From the NCBI RefSeq assembly GCF_900460535.1, contig NZ_UHIL01000002.1:1550001-1614000 (forward strand): a stretch of DNA of 64,000 nucleotides, in the 5' to 3' direction. The notes under the pieces were generated by a model. The model ran no database searches. It worked only from the letters and a program-made list of their open reading frames with translations, and was not told the origin of the DNA. This DNA is from Vibrio parahaemolyticus. Its GTDB lineage: Bacteria > Pseudomonadota > Gammaproteobacteria > Enterobacterales > Vibrionaceae. Positions 43,976 to 54,023 of the stretch are shown here, piece after piece. The position numbers and the translations under genes are program-made. Numbering within the stretch: position 1 is the first letter of the stretch; every line of letters begins with the position of its first letter.

Positions 43976-45583
43976 CTAATTTTTGGATTTTGTGACGATT
44001 TTTTCCGCTTGCCTAATCGAAAGGGGTAGGCGTTTTCTGTTTTTGATTAACGAGTGTTGTGTGTTCACTTGTCTTTCGACGTGTGACACCGAATTAGCCT
44101 TCTTTACGTATTGCTTAATTTGTTTAGCCAGCTTTTTATCTACCTGATTCCAATCAATAGATTTATGGAACTTAGCAGGCTCTCGTTTTGGTAAGTGCTG
44201 GTTTAGCCAATCTTTGTCATTTCGAAATAGCCACATGTAGCAACTGTTCGAATGTTTAATCTCTGTTCGAGTTAATGTTGGGTTTTGGGAAATGATTGAC
44301 TTAAGGCTTTGGCGATATTGATTTCGTTTTTGGCAGAACCAGAGCCGTTTTCTCCAAGCGGCTAATCCTGACGTCGAATTAATTTTCTGTTCTACGGTAC
44401 TAACGCTAACACCGCATAATTTGGCGATATCTCGTCTATGGATCCCTCGGAAAGCTAGTCTTAATATTTGGTCGATTGGTGCGTCGCTGAGTCTTTTAAA
44501 TCGATGCTTGATTGAGATCCCATTGCGTTGCGCCATGGCTGCCAGAAAGCCAACCGAATATCCTGTCGCCTTGGCGATAGAACGAAGCGAGTTTCCTGAG
44601 GTCAGCTCGGATAGACAGACACGAGGTTTATAAGATTCCCGATTAAAATAATTCGATGCCTGCTCAGTTTGTTGAAGATAAAACTTGGCGTTTTTCGCAA
44701 AGAAAGCACCAACCAATGCATGCTGTATGTAATGGTTGTAGTGGTCGTTTAAGAGAAGGCATCTTAAGAAATTGAACTGATATAGCTTTGAAGGCAGTAG
44801 CTTTGCACCAGCAAATAGAGGAGCCCAAAAGTCTTGTAGACGATTGACTGCTTCTGATTGCCTGATCTGTCCTTTCGGAGTTAACAAATGGGCCTTACTC
44901 ATCCAAGATGAGTGAGAGGGTGTAGCAATATGCTCGAATCGACGTTCGGATTCATAGGGATGCCAACTACTGATGAATTGCGACAACCTCAACGCTCGTT
45001 CTAAACAAAGATCAGAACCATGGAAACATCTATCGTAAGGTGTTGGTGGTAGTTCAATGCGTTTGTTAAGACCATCAGCATCTGTCGGTGCATATTGCAG
45101 CCAACATGCATGCTTTGGACAAACGAACATACCGTAATACTGATGTACGGTACGCCAAATACCATGCCCCCATTTCAATGTGTCGTCCTCAAGGCATTGC
45201 GGACAGAGTTTTAGTGCGCTGCTAAACCGTAACCGAGAAGAAGTGGTACGTGATAAAACAGCGATGTGACTGCCATCATTGCTCAACATGTGCCATCTAA
45301 GTCTTGCTTTGCTTTTGTTATCTTGAAGGCAAGCGCCGATAACAGGGAAACAAGTACCGTCAAACAACAACCTTTCCGCGTCTATTGAGGTCTGTTTGGC
45401 AACTTGTTTGAGCATGCAATGAAGCTGTGGATTAATGCGAACATCTGTGCGCCCTAGGAGATCTCGGTTTTTTTCGCGTAGCGAGCGTCTTGGTGAGGCT
45501 GCGTGGTGTCGCGCAACTAGGCTATAAAAAGCTTCTCCAGCTATTTCGTGCAGGTACATACGTCTATAACTGTCCTGTAGCAA
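43976..45583 (-). CDS. tnsD: TnsD-like target selector (TniQ family, long)
   Basis: 535 aa. The N-terminus (YLHEIAGEAFYSLVARHHA) and zinc motif (KLCPQCLEDD, then YYGMFVCPKHACWL) are the TniQ domain. The C-terminal 250 residues carry repeated HTH units (NSLRSIAKATGYSVGFLAAM; IHRRDIAKLCGVSVSTVEQ), as in TnsD, which reads the attachment site. It overlaps tniQ by 20 bp. TnsD proteins bind the 3' end of a conserved gene and bring TnsC to the adjacent site; here the neighbour is gcvP. Confidence 0.85.
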   Translation of the reverse strand: MLQDSYRRMYLHEIAGEAFYSLVARHHAASPRRSLREKNRDLLGRTDVRINPQLHCMLKQVAKQTSIDAERLLFDGTCFPVIGACLQDNKSKARLRWHMLSNDGSHIAVLSRTTSSRLRFSSALKLCPQCLEDDTLKWGHGIWRTVHQYYGMFVCPKHACWLQYAPTDADGLNKRIELPPTPYDRCFHGSDLCLERALRLSQFISSWHPYESERRFEHIATPSHSSWMSKAHLLTPKGQIRQSEAVNRLQDFWAPLFAGAKLLPSKLYQFNFLRCLLLNDHYNHYIQHALVGAFFAKNAKFYLQQTEQASNYFNRESYKPRVCLSELTSGNSLRSIAKATGYSVGFLAAMAQRNGISIKHRFKRLSDAPIDQILRLAFRGIHRRDIAKLCGVSVSTVEQKINSTSGLAAWRKRLWFCQKRNQYRQSLKSIISQNPTLTRTEIKHSNSCYMWLFRNDKDWLNQHLPKREPAKFHKSIDWNQVDKKLAKQIKQYVKKANSVSHVERQVNTQHSLIKNRKRLPLSIRQAEKIVTKSKN

Positions 45584-46478
45584 CCAGCATGAGAATGTAG
45601 ATCAGTGGTGGACTAAATCTGTTTGTTGAAGTCGATAAAAATAAGCGTGTTGTCCTCATTGTAGGAGAAATTATGTGATCATTTACTTTCCTCGTGTTCG
45701 AGAAGTACTGCTCTAGAGCGCCTTTCCCTAGAGTCATGAAAATCTCTTTGTACCAATCGCCACAAGCTTTCTTAAAAGCCAACGTTTCAGTTTGCTCAAG
45801 CGTAAATCCCATGTGTGCCAACGTATTTTGTTGCACGGATTCAAGGCATAGGGTGAGCGTTTGATCGTTTAACGCCAACATAAGCTGTTCAACTTTTAGC
45901 ATTGTTTCATCATAATACGCTCCCTGACTTGTCATGCTGGAACCACAGCTCGGACAGATTAATGTTGGGGTTTGCATTCGACTAAGGTTCTTTACAGTGT
46001 AACTGCATGAAGAACAGCTATTAATGAGCCTCGTTCCGTGTTTGTAGCAGTGAAAAACACCCTGTAGTTGGTGATGTTGGTGAAAATATGAAATACCAAC
46101 AGTATCTAAGTCTTCAGCAATACAGTCTTTGCAGTAACGCCACAAACGATTATGTACCGTTTGGGATTGTGTAAAGTCGATGTCATATGGCTTTCCTTCC
46201 AAAAACAATGGTAGTTCGCGTTTCTCTCGCTCGTTGAGGAAAGACTTGATGACGTTGCCGTGCATATGCATTTGCCAAATCGAACGATTGTCATCATTAA
46301 GAATATTCATCAGTATGGCGTCTAGGTCAGACATGACTGTAACTGGCGACGCACTGAAATTTGCCAGCCCTACACGTTTTGCTGAAGTAGCAAAAGTGCC
46401 AAAAGGGGACATGGTATGAATTCGGCTAAGGAAGCTTCTTAGGTGTTCGTTCGGTAGTAGGTACAAGATGTTATTCAT
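45564..46478 (-). CDS. tniQ: TniQ-family protein, short
   Basis: 304 aa. Begins NNILYLLPNEHLRSFLSRIH as TniQ/TnsD proteins do, with zinc ligands in WRYCKDCIAED, VFHCYKHGTRL and two further pairs (CSSC, CPSC). It lacks the long C-terminal DNA-binding half. It lies between tnsC (8-bp overlap) and tnsD (20-bp overlap). CRISPR-associated Tn7 elements carry a short TniQ that joins Cascade, but no cas gene or CRISPR array is in this window. It may serve a second target pathway or be an adaptor for TnsD. Confidence 0.8.
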   Translation of the reverse strand: MNNILYLLPNEHLRSFLSRIHTMSPFGTFATSAKRVGLANFSASPVTVMSDLDAILMNILNDDNRSIWQMHMHGNVIKSFLNEREKRELPLFLEGKPYDIDFTQSQTVHNRLWRYCKDCIAEDLDTVGISYFHQHHQLQGVFHCYKHGTRLINSCSSCSYTVKNLSRMQTPTLICPSCGSSMTSQGAYYDETMLKVEQLMLALNDQTLTLCLESVQQNTLAHMGFTLEQTETLAFKKACGDWYKEIFMTLGKGALEQYFSNTRKVNDHIISPTMRTTRLFLSTSTNRFSPPLIYILMLVATGQL

Positions 46479-47886
46479 ACTTTCTAGCCCGCGCTAGTAA
46501 GGCTTCAGGAGTTAAGCTCTCAAGCATTTCTTGGTCTTTCTCAGTTAGGTTTAAGGCAGAACGAGAGCTTCTAAGTGATTGCTTATAGACTTGGTTGCCG
46601 TCAATATTTGAGCCACTTTCTGAAAACAAATCCTGTTGAACCGAGTGCAATTGAGATAAAGGATTGCAATCCTCATATTTATAAAATTGACCACGCTTTA
46701 GTGCCGTTAATGCGCCTGAGACCAAGAGAAATTGCTCTTTGAATACATGGTCTAGAGCAGCCATGCTTAGGTCTTGATTGTTTGGTGTTAGATAAGTCAG
46801 ATAAGACAATGTGGCCTTTATTAGGCTGCTCGCGATAGCAGGGATCCCTGCTGATAAGTAGTGAACATGGCGCGTTAGAGTATCAATGTCAGTTGTCTGA
46901 TTCTTAAGTAATTGTGTCGGGCACATTTGCTTAATGAAGCGTTTCCAAAACGAACTTTCAACATCACATTGCTCTAAGATTAGCGACCCTGTCTTTCCAA
47001 TTCGCCTAGCGGCAGTCATCTCTTTAGAAAACAGATTGAGTGTTGATAGTGTCCCGACGAGTAATAGTGGTACACCAACCTTGTTAAACAACTCTTCCAC
47101 GAACTTTAGTGTGGCGTTCTCGTTGTTACCGACTTTCTCGTACTGTCGAGTTTCAGATAGGTTCTGGGCTTCATCTAGAACAATAATCCCAACACCATGG
47201 ATGAGTAGCGCCTTACGAACTGCAATCATTAGCGCCGTAACTGAGCTTTTCTGATGTGACTCGTAATAATTCTCACCAGTTACCGAATCGATGGACTCAA
47301 GAATCCTCCAGAGTAGTGCACGCTGCCCGCGAGCTGTTGGGATATCGATCTTAAGCCAGACAATTTGTTCGTAGATGAACCTTTGTCCTTGGTACTCTTG
47401 ATGTGAAATGACTTGAGGAATTGCTGACAAGATGCTTTCTACCATCGCTGACTTACCGCGACCTGATAGGCCCGCTACCAAAAAACTCTGCTGATTTGCT
47501 GTTTGCTTTAGAGTGCGCTCTTGCCCTTCAGGTATTTCAATAGAGTCGGCAAATTGCAATTGTTTAATATCGCCATACACCAAAGGATTGCGATAGATAT
47601 AGCCTCGCTCAATCATGCGAAATACGGTGTCATAAAGGCGTGGGGCTTCATCCTGAACAACATAGCACTCAGATAGGTTATCAATGAATGTTCTGGTGTA
47701 GTAACCATGATGCTCAGTAGGGAGCGAACTGACATCAATCAACATGTCAGGAGATAGTGTTGTTGCCTGGATAAATTGTTTAGGTAGCAATGGCATTCCA
47801 AGCGCTTCAATCAGAGGATTTTTTGCCATCTGAGAGTTAGGGTGAGGTATATAATTAGCTATCATCTTGTTCATCATCAAAGTCAA
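46471..47886 (-). CDS. tnsC: TnsC-like AAA+ transposition regulator
   Basis: 471 aa (in-frame ATGs at 47874 and 47865 are also possible starts). Walker A is VAGLSGRGKSAMVESIL (about 140), Walker B is VGIIVLDEAQNL (about 232), and sensor residues follow in LLLVGTLSTL. TnsC polymerises on target DNA with ATP, links the target selector to TnsAB, and gives target immunity. It overlaps tnsB by 32 bp and tniQ by 8 bp. Confidence 0.9.
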   Translation of the reverse strand: MTLMMNKMIANYIPHPNSQMAKNPLIEALGMPLLPKQFIQATTLSPDMLIDVSSLPTEHHGYYTRTFIDNLSECYVVQDEAPRLYDTVFRMIERGYIYRNPLVYGDIKQLQFADSIEIPEGQERTLKQTANQQSFLVAGLSGRGKSAMVESILSAIPQVISHQEYQGQRFIYEQIVWLKIDIPTARGQRALLWRILESIDSVTGENYYESHQKSSVTALMIAVRKALLIHGVGIIVLDEAQNLSETRQYEKVGNNENATLKFVEELFNKVGVPLLLVGTLSTLNLFSKEMTAARRIGKTGSLILEQCDVESSFWKRFIKQMCPTQLLKNQTTDIDTLTRHVHYLSAGIPAIASSLIKATLSYLTYLTPNNQDLSMAALDHVFKEQFLLVSGALTALKRGQFYKYEDCNPLSQLHSVQQDLFSESGSNIDGNQVYKQSLRSSRSALNLTEKDQEMLESLTPEALLARARKYE

Positions 47887-50032
47887 AAAAATCAGGTGTT
47901 TCCAAGTGTTGGGTACTCTTTTTAGCAGTGGAGCTAGCGTTATCTTCGGAACTTAACGTTGCTGCTATTTGTTCAGATTGTTTGCTGCGTTCAATAGAAG
48001 AGACGATACTCTTTCGTTCTTTGATACCTGTCTGGATAGACTTTGCTGACGATGTTTTTAAGAATCGAGCGTCAGCTTTTGCTTGTTTATCGATTTCATC
48101 CAGTTTGTTTAAGAACTCAATTTTGTTAGCGAATGAATGTTCTTCATGAAGGCTTTGTTTTTGTTTGGTTAATTCGATTTCATGAAGGGTCGATTGCCAA
48201 ATTTGATTACGATACGCTTCAGAGCGGTCAGTGAGTTCTAAAGTAATTAGTTCGTTAGATTCAGGGTCTTTACACCAAATAAAGTTCGTTGAATTTTGGT
48301 CGTATCGAACCTCCACTGTGTATCGGCCAAAATTACGAGCTTTGTCTAACCACTGTTTATGAATGATTTTGTTAGCGCTGTAATACAGCCCCTTAAAGTA
48401 AACGCCCTCCATTCTCACAGTCGCCTTATCAGCAGGTAGCAATGCGAAACGAAGTCGCTCTTCGGGTATCTGAGCTGGCGGTATCATCATTTCTTCTAGC
48501 CCGTAGAGATATAAGTCTCTAGGAGAGAAACCAACATCATCACGAGACATCTCGAAGTTATGGTTGTTCTTTCTAAGGCGGTTGTTATTGGTATAAATGA
48601 TTGTCCTTATGAGCTTTTCCATGAATGCTTCGAAGGACATCGACGCTTTTCTAGAAGCGTGTTGCTCTTCCTTGCTGGGCACTTTCATGACTTGACCAGG
48701 CACAAATCGAACAGCATTTTGATGAAAGATATCAAACGCTTTCTCGACAGTTCCTTTACAATCCCCGCGATGATACGGAGCGAAACTGGCGATTGATAAG
48801 CCAATTTCGCCCTTAAGCATGCTTTCAATGTTACGGTCTGTATACTCGGAACCTCGATCCATGACTAACTGTGAGCAGACATGGTGGCACGGCCATTCGT
48901 TTTCAGTAATTTCAACGCCATAGCGTTTAGCAAACTGGACTTTGTTGGTAAAAGCATTGAAAAGGGCTTGTGATGCTCCAGTCCAATCTGGGCCGTGAAA
49001 ACAAGCATGAGTGCCAACAAACATGCCAGACCACGTATCTACAACTAGATAGATCACAGGGCGTCCAGTGGCTAACTGATTGGTTTTGTCGTAGGGGTAG
49101 CGTATGTATTGATCAACGACTGTTGCATCTATTTCATAGCGGCTTGCGGGGCCACGAACACCCTGTCGAGCAAGGCCTGCACGGCCTCGGTGGTCTTTTT
49201 GAAAATTGGTCGTACCGACAGCCTTCCTTATCAATTCAAGTTGATCTACGTTTTGCTTAAAATGATATTTAAATGCATTTCGTGAAATGAGTTTGGCCCT
49301 TGGAACGGGTAAAGCTATCTCATGTGCTTCTTCAATCATTGGTTTAACACGTGCATACATGAACTTGCGTGTAAACTGATCGTATAAGTCACTCAGCCTA
49401 GCTTTGCCACCGTTTGGAATGGTTTTAGCAAATCGTCGAATATGTTTAATGTCTTGTTGAGTGACTCCACGATAAGGACTTCCATATCTGGTTTTCGGGC
49501 CACTTTTGCCTAACTCAGGGTCTTGGTCAAATGACGGTGCTTCAGGTAAAGACTGATTCGTTCCGCAATTTCTCCATAAAGGGAGTAGAGCATTGACGTG
49601 AGAACCGTAATACCAGTAACGATTTAAAATTTTTGCTACATAACTGCGGCTGCGACCTGATGTTTCTATCAATCGATGTAGGATTGAACTGCTATCGATA
49701 AAAAGATAGTTGTAACGTAGTGCGTCGTTATCGATTAACGGGGCAATAATGTTGAAGCTGTTATCTCTGCGTTGTAACCACTTTCTGCGCTTCTTATCCT
49801 TCAGTAACTCTTCGTCCGACATGTATAGGTAAGGGCTAAAGGAATGCTCTAGCACTTTCCATTTGCCCAGCTCTATTTGGCTCAACGTATCACTCAGCAT
49901 AATCGTATGAGGCCTTTTAGGGCGTTCAACATTGAGCTGAGTGACAGCAATCAGGTCGAGGTCTTGGCAAATATCTACGATAAGATATTCAAGCCCTTTT
50001 TTGCCATCGACTAATTTTTGATTAATTCTCAT
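47855..50032 (-). CDS. tnsB: TnsB-like DDE transposase
   Basis: 725 aa. An N-terminal HTH region comes first, then the retroviral integrase-like core with YEIDATVVDQYI (first Asp, about 302), LVMDRGSEYT (second Asp, about 390) and RGDCKGTVEKAFDIF (Glu, about 427), and a mu-C-like barrel. The acidic C-terminal tail (DFFDFDDEQDDS) resembles the TnsB tail that contacts TnsC. It cuts and joins the 3' ends and binds the end repeats at 20035, 34204-34334 and 55601-55658 (binding inferred). Confidence 0.92.
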   Translation of the reverse strand: MRINQKLVDGKKGLEYLIVDICQDLDLIAVTQLNVERPKRPHTIMLSDTLSQIELGKWKVLEHSFSPYLYMSDEELLKDKKRRKWLQRRDNSFNIIAPLIDNDALRYNYLFIDSSSILHRLIETSGRSRSYVAKILNRYWYYGSHVNALLPLWRNCGTNQSLPEAPSFDQDPELGKSGPKTRYGSPYRGVTQQDIKHIRRFAKTIPNGGKARLSDLYDQFTRKFMYARVKPMIEEAHEIALPVPRAKLISRNAFKYHFKQNVDQLELIRKAVGTTNFQKDHRGRAGLARQGVRGPASRYEIDATVVDQYIRYPYDKTNQLATGRPVIYLVVDTWSGMFVGTHACFHGPDWTGASQALFNAFTNKVQFAKRYGVEITENEWPCHHVCSQLVMDRGSEYTDRNIESMLKGEIGLSIASFAPYHRGDCKGTVEKAFDIFHQNAVRFVPGQVMKVPSKEEQHASRKASMSFEAFMEKLIRTIIYTNNNRLRKNNHNFEMSRDDVGFSPRDLYLYGLEEMMIPPAQIPEERLRFALLPADKATVRMEGVYFKGLYYSANKIIHKQWLDKARNFGRYTVEVRYDQNSTNFIWCKDPESNELITLELTDRSEAYRNQIWQSTLHEIELTKQKQSLHEEHSFANKIEFLNKLDEIDKQAKADARFLKTSSAKSIQTGIKERKSIVSSIERSKQSEQIAATLSSEDNASSTAKKSTQHLETPDFFDFDDEQDDS

Positions 50033-50885
50033 CGTGTTGCGAAATCATCATTACAGGGCGAAAAACTTCGATGCGCTCATTCAGATCAACGTCTAGTTGA
50101 CCTGAATACGCAAGATGTTGAAATATCTCCAACGCAGCAAGTTCGGTTACATCGTGTACTAATGATGCGTGATTCAAATGCTGCTTTAGAGTTTTCTCTG
50201 GGGCGTTTATAAGGCTTCTGGTTAGAGTGTTTAACATCCCTTCGCACAGTGGGCCTTCGATTCGACTCTCGCGTATATGATGGTAGGTTTCTCTATGCCA
50301 TTGAAGGTTGTATGTTTTGTTGGGGTTTAAGTCTTCATCTGTTATTTGCGTTAGGTGATGGTTATAACGCCCCCAGTACATCTCTTCAATTTTGAACTTT
50401 TGTTGGGTTCGTGTGACTTTTTGGGGAGACTCAAATTCAGTGTTTAGTGCTGAGCTCGGTTTATAGTTATATGGCTGAATGCCAAGCTGGTCTCTCATCG
50501 CATCATATAAGGTGACAACGAAATCCGTGGTCATGGTTGCAGCAGGAATATCTTTACCATCCCTTTCTTTGTATTTAGCAGGGTGTCGATAATTCAGATA
50601 TTTAGCCCACTTGAGAGTTTCATTTATCGGTAAGGGGTATTGTTCCTGTATATCCAAGACTTCAGGGTCGTGCTCAAGATGAAAAAATAGAGCAAGCTCA
50701 CCTAAGCTGAATAAGTGATGGCAGCGTTTCGTCTTGTGACTGAAAACAATATGAGATAGACCGACACTATTTGAACGTCGAACTGTAATATATGGCTCGT
50801 ACTCACCATTCTTAATCTTCTTTAAGTGTTTTTCTAATTTTCTGAGCTCATAGTTTGTTATGTATGGTTGCTTAACTATTTTCAT
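50022..50885 (-). CDS. tnsA: TnsA-like endonuclease
   Basis: 287 aa from ATG 50885 (a GTG at 50900 is possible). The N-terminal PD-(D/E)XK domain shows LFFHLEHDPEVLDIQEQYPL (Glu region), ATMTTDFVVTLYD (Asp) and a downstream Lys near YNYKPSSAL. The C-terminal part is the winged-helix TnsA domain that contacts TnsC. It cleaves the 5' strands so that transposition is cut-and-paste. It overlaps tnsB by 11 bp. Unlike Tn7, tnsA is 4.8 kb from the right end, with three cargo genes between. Confidence 0.85.
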   Translation of the reverse strand: MKIVKQPYITNYELRKLEKHLKKIKNGEYEPYITVRRSNSVGLSHIVFSHKTKRCHHLFSLGELALFFHLEHDPEVLDIQEQYPLPINETLKWAKYLNYRHPAKYKERDGKDIPAATMTTDFVVTLYDAMRDQLGIQPYNYKPSSALNTEFESPQKVTRTQQKFKIEEMYWGRYNHHLTQITDEDLNPNKTYNLQWHRETYHHIRESRIEGPLCEGMLNTLTRSLINAPEKTLKQHLNHASLVHDVTELAALEIFQHLAYSGQLDVDLNERIEVFRPVMMISQHDEN

Positions 50886-50900
50886 ATACCTAATCCTCAC

Positions 50901-51302
50901 TTACTAATATATTGTTAGCAGCCTTTCTAGGGTTTGTCTAACTGGTGTCGCGCCTAAGTTGCTGTAAATAATAGATTTATTATAACTTATATAATTAACT
51001 TAGAGCTTAGGGAGCTGAATTAGAATAGCTTGTAATTCAATGTGATATTTGAAGGGATACATGGAATTTGCAGTTTTTCATTAGGCTTATTTATTATTCC
51101 TTATATAAATCGATATAGAATCTAATGTCTTTATATTTCATTGCTTTAAGAAAGGATTGTTCACGGATCGTACACTTGGAACTCTGACTCAAAAAAAACT
51201 GATAAAACATGCAAATTTATTGGTCAGGTTGCTTATTTTCGACAGAGTTAGATATCTTTTTTAAAGAGGCTAATATTACAAACGTGTGATGATTAGTTAG
51301 GC
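50901..51302. other. Divergent promoter region upstream of tnsA
   Basis: About 400 bp, very AT-rich, between tnsA (minus) and the 144-aa gene (plus). I see no copy of the end repeats here, so the cargo to the right is not explained by an internal right end. It probably holds the tns operon promoter. Confidence 0.5.
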
Positions 51303-51737
51303 TTGGTTATGGTTAGCGCAGAAAGATTTATCAGTATGGCATGGGAACTAGAGCTCACCATCTGCTCATTGATAACTGAGCATACACCAGAGGGCTACTT
51401 GGATGTGTGTAGAGACCGAGCCAAGAGTAGAGGCATAGATGTCTTTAATCTGAACTTTAATGAGTATGAATCCCCACTAGTTGCTTTCGCAGCAGAAGAG
51501 AATCGAGAACTGGTTGCTACTTTGGAAGGTTGTAGACGCAAGACACTTGTCATTTTTGAAGGAGCTGACGCGCTGGCACCTTTGGAGTGTAATGAGACGT
51601 TTTGGTTAAGATCTTTAGTGAACAATAGCAATGTTATTGGGCTTGTTGTTGTCTTCTTGGTTACGAATGAGGGGAAGGTAAGGTTGTTTCAGGATAGTGA
51701 GGGAGCGTTCTATCGAGATTGTGTACGTTTAAACTAG
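51303..51737 (+). CDS. Hypothetical protein, 144 aa
   Basis: Start is ATG 51303 or 51309. Not recognised. The segment RKTLVIFEGADALAPLE resembles a Walker B strand of a P-loop ATPase, but no Walker A is present, so it may be a degenerate or partner ATPase-like protein. It is the first plus-strand gene right of tnsA, 175 bp before the GHKL gene. Confidence 0.5.
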   Translation: MVMVSAERFISMAWELELTICSLITEHTPEGYLDVCRDRAKSRGIDVFNLNFNEYESPLVAFAAEENRELVATLEGCRRKTLVIFEGADALAPLECNETFWLRSLVNNSNVIGLVVVFLVTNEGKVRLFQDSEGAFYRDCVRLN

Positions 51738-51912
51738 ATAACAACACAATATGACTTACTTTTAACCATTTAGTTTGAAGCCTTGGACATTTTTCACATA
51801 GCCAGAATTGCTAAGTGTAAATAAAGCTTATTGAAGTTTGATTACATGCAAATATTCATCAGAACTCATATGTTATCATGGAGAAATAACGACAAATTAG
51901 GTAGTTGGCAGA

Positions 51913-53931
51913 ATGAGTTATAATGAGTTTGTTGGCACGGCTGAGATAACAGAGCAAGGCATACGTAAACATTTTACTAAATGGAAAAAAGTTCCTTTAC
52001 AGTCGGTTATTGAATTAGTCGCAAACGGTTTTGATGCCAATGCTAAAACTGTCCATGTAGATATAGAATACAGTGAAATGGATGGCTTGGTGTCGGTATC
52101 GGTACTCGATGATGGCACTGGTATTGATATTGGCTCCTGTGATGAACACTTTTCTAGGTTTTACGAATCTTCTAAAAAAGATGATGATGATTTACAAGGA
52201 GCCCATGGTCGTGGACGTTTAGCGTTTCATCTTCTATGCAATGATGCTATTTGGTTTACCAAAAGAAGCGAGGGCAAGAACGCTAAGATCTCAATTCAAA
52301 ACGGAACTTTAAGAGAATTTAGAGCAGCAGAGTTGACAGAAAGAGAGCAGATTGCGGCGTTACAAAACTCTGCACACGGGACTTATGTTCAACTCTCTAA
52401 CTTCACGACCAATTTGCCTACAATAGATGTTATTACCGCTAAGCTTCAGTGTGAGTTTGGCTGGCGATTAGCCCTCAATAAGAACAGAAAGTTATATCTC
52501 AATGGTGAGGAAGTTGAAGTCCCTGATAATCAATTGGTTAAGAAAACATTCCAGATAGAGGATGAGTCTTTTGACGTTTCTTTTGTCCGCTGGTTTGATA
52601 AACCAGGTGTTGAGAAATCGTACAATTACCTAGTCAATTCTGATGGAAGAGTTGTATTTAGGCAGCTTAGCAGCTTTAACAAGAAAACTGATTTCTATTT
52701 AAGTACATACACATCCTCTAAATGGATTCGCACTTTTGATAAGTATTCTAGTAGTCTGAACTTTACCAATGAGCCTTTAGCTAACCCTAATAGCCCAATC
52801 TATAAGGAGCTTTTAAAAAGAATTTATCAGGTTAGTTCAGAGATCTATGAGCAGTTTCAGATAGAACAGGTTGAAATGCAGATAGCCCTATACGAAAACA
52901 AGGGCTTCTTTCCAGAGCATAGTAACCTCTCTGATGACGAACGAGCTTGGCGTCGAAAAAACATTAAAAGCGTTGTTCGAGAGATCTACGTAGCTGACCC
53001 AACTCTTTTTAGAAACTTAAAACCTAAACAAGCGAAAATCCTCATAGCTTTGTTAGATAAAGTTCTAGTTTCAAATGAAAATGATGATCTTCTGGATGTT
53101 TTAGAGTGTGTTCTAGGACTTGAGGGTGAAAAGCTAAGTACCTTGTCTAACCAGCTCTCGAAAACATCTTTGGAGAATGTGATTGCCACCATAGAAGTGC
53201 TTCAAAAACGTGATATGGCGGTTTATAAATTGAGAGAATTGATGGTTAGGCATTATAAGGAAGTGCTTGAAACACCTGATTTGCAGCAGATCATTGAAAA
53301 GAACACGTGGTTGTTCGGAAATCAATATTCATTAATTGGAGCCGAAGAGGCAGATTTTCAGAAAATAGCAGTAGAGTTGAGAAACCACGTTAAGGGAATT
53401 AATACTCTAGATGAGGAAGATTTCGAACACAAAGACCTTGAAGAAGGACTCAATGTTGAAGGTGTGAGGCGACAAGTAGACTTATTTCTTGCCCGTAAAA
53501 TGATGGCATTCGACTCTTCCAATCGTCCTTATTTTAAATGCACGATCATTGAAATTAAAAAGCCTAGCGTAGCCCTCAATCGAAAGCATTTGAATCAGAT
53601 AAAGGACTACGCAAGGATCATTGCTCAACATGTTGGCTTCTCAGACCAAAAGATGAAGTTTGAGTTGATTCTCGTGGGAAGAAAAGTATCAGATAGTGAT
53701 TTCGAGATTCCTTCTGCACTTGAGACTGCTGAAGAGAAAAATGAACCAGGGTTAGTATTTAGCCAAGATAAGGGGCGGATTAAAGGGTTTGTCAAAACAT
53801 GGGCAACTATTTTCGACGAGTTTGAATTATCGAACCACTACTTACTGGAAAAACTCAAGCTCAAAAGAGATTCTCTTGAAGGTGAAACGTCAGTCTCGTT
53901 AGTCTCAACTCTTCAAGAGGAAGAATCCTGA
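51913..53931 (+). CDS. GHKL ATPase fused to a Shedu-like (DUF4263-type) nuclease
   Basis: 672 aa. The N-terminus is an HSP90/MutL-type ATPase: ELVANGFDANAKTV (N box, about 33-46), VLDDGTGIDIG (G1, about 67) and GAHGRGRLAFH (G2, about 95). After a helical middle (about 300-450) comes a nuclease-like domain: IIEKNTWLFGNQYSLIG, VEGVRRQVDLFLAR (Asp) and CTIIEIKKPSVALN (E-x-K), as in Shedu/DUF4263 proteins. The likely role is an ATP-gated DNA nuclease in phage defence, by analogy with Shedu and with GHKL-containing systems. Confidence 0.8.
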   Translation: MSYNEFVGTAEITEQGIRKHFTKWKKVPLQSVIELVANGFDANAKTVHVDIEYSEMDGLVSVSVLDDGTGIDIGSCDEHFSRFYESSKKDDDDLQGAHGRGRLAFHLLCNDAIWFTKRSEGKNAKISIQNGTLREFRAAELTEREQIAALQNSAHGTYVQLSNFTTNLPTIDVITAKLQCEFGWRLALNKNRKLYLNGEEVEVPDNQLVKKTFQIEDESFDVSFVRWFDKPGVEKSYNYLVNSDGRVVFRQLSSFNKKTDFYLSTYTSSKWIRTFDKYSSSLNFTNEPLANPNSPIYKELLKRIYQVSSEIYEQFQIEQVEMQIALYENKGFFPEHSNLSDDERAWRRKNIKSVVREIYVADPTLFRNLKPKQAKILIALLDKVLVSNENDDLLDVLECVLGLEGEKLSTLSNQLSKTSLENVIATIEVLQKRDMAVYKLRELMVRHYKEVLETPDLQQIIEKNTWLFGNQYSLIGAEEADFQKIAVELRNHVKGINTLDEEDFEHKDLEEGLNVEGVRRQVDLFLARKMMAFDSSNRPYFKCTIIEIKKPSVALNRKHLNQIKDYARIIAQHVGFSDQKMKFELILVGRKVSDSDFEIPSALETAEEKNEPGLVFSQDKGRIKGFVKTWATIFDEFELSNHYLLEKLKLKRDSLEGETSVSLVSTLQEEES

Positions 53932-54023
53932 AAATGAGCATGTGAGTGTTGAATAGTATGTATAATTTTCGATATATGTTTGGCTTAAAGCTAATATTGT
54001 CAGTAACTTAATGTAGTCTAAAG

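Noticed and set aside
50901..51302. A hidden right end between tnsA and the plus-strand cargo
   Set aside because: No copy of the AGTTTCCAACTTAGTTAT-type site could be found there, only loosely similar AT-rich words.
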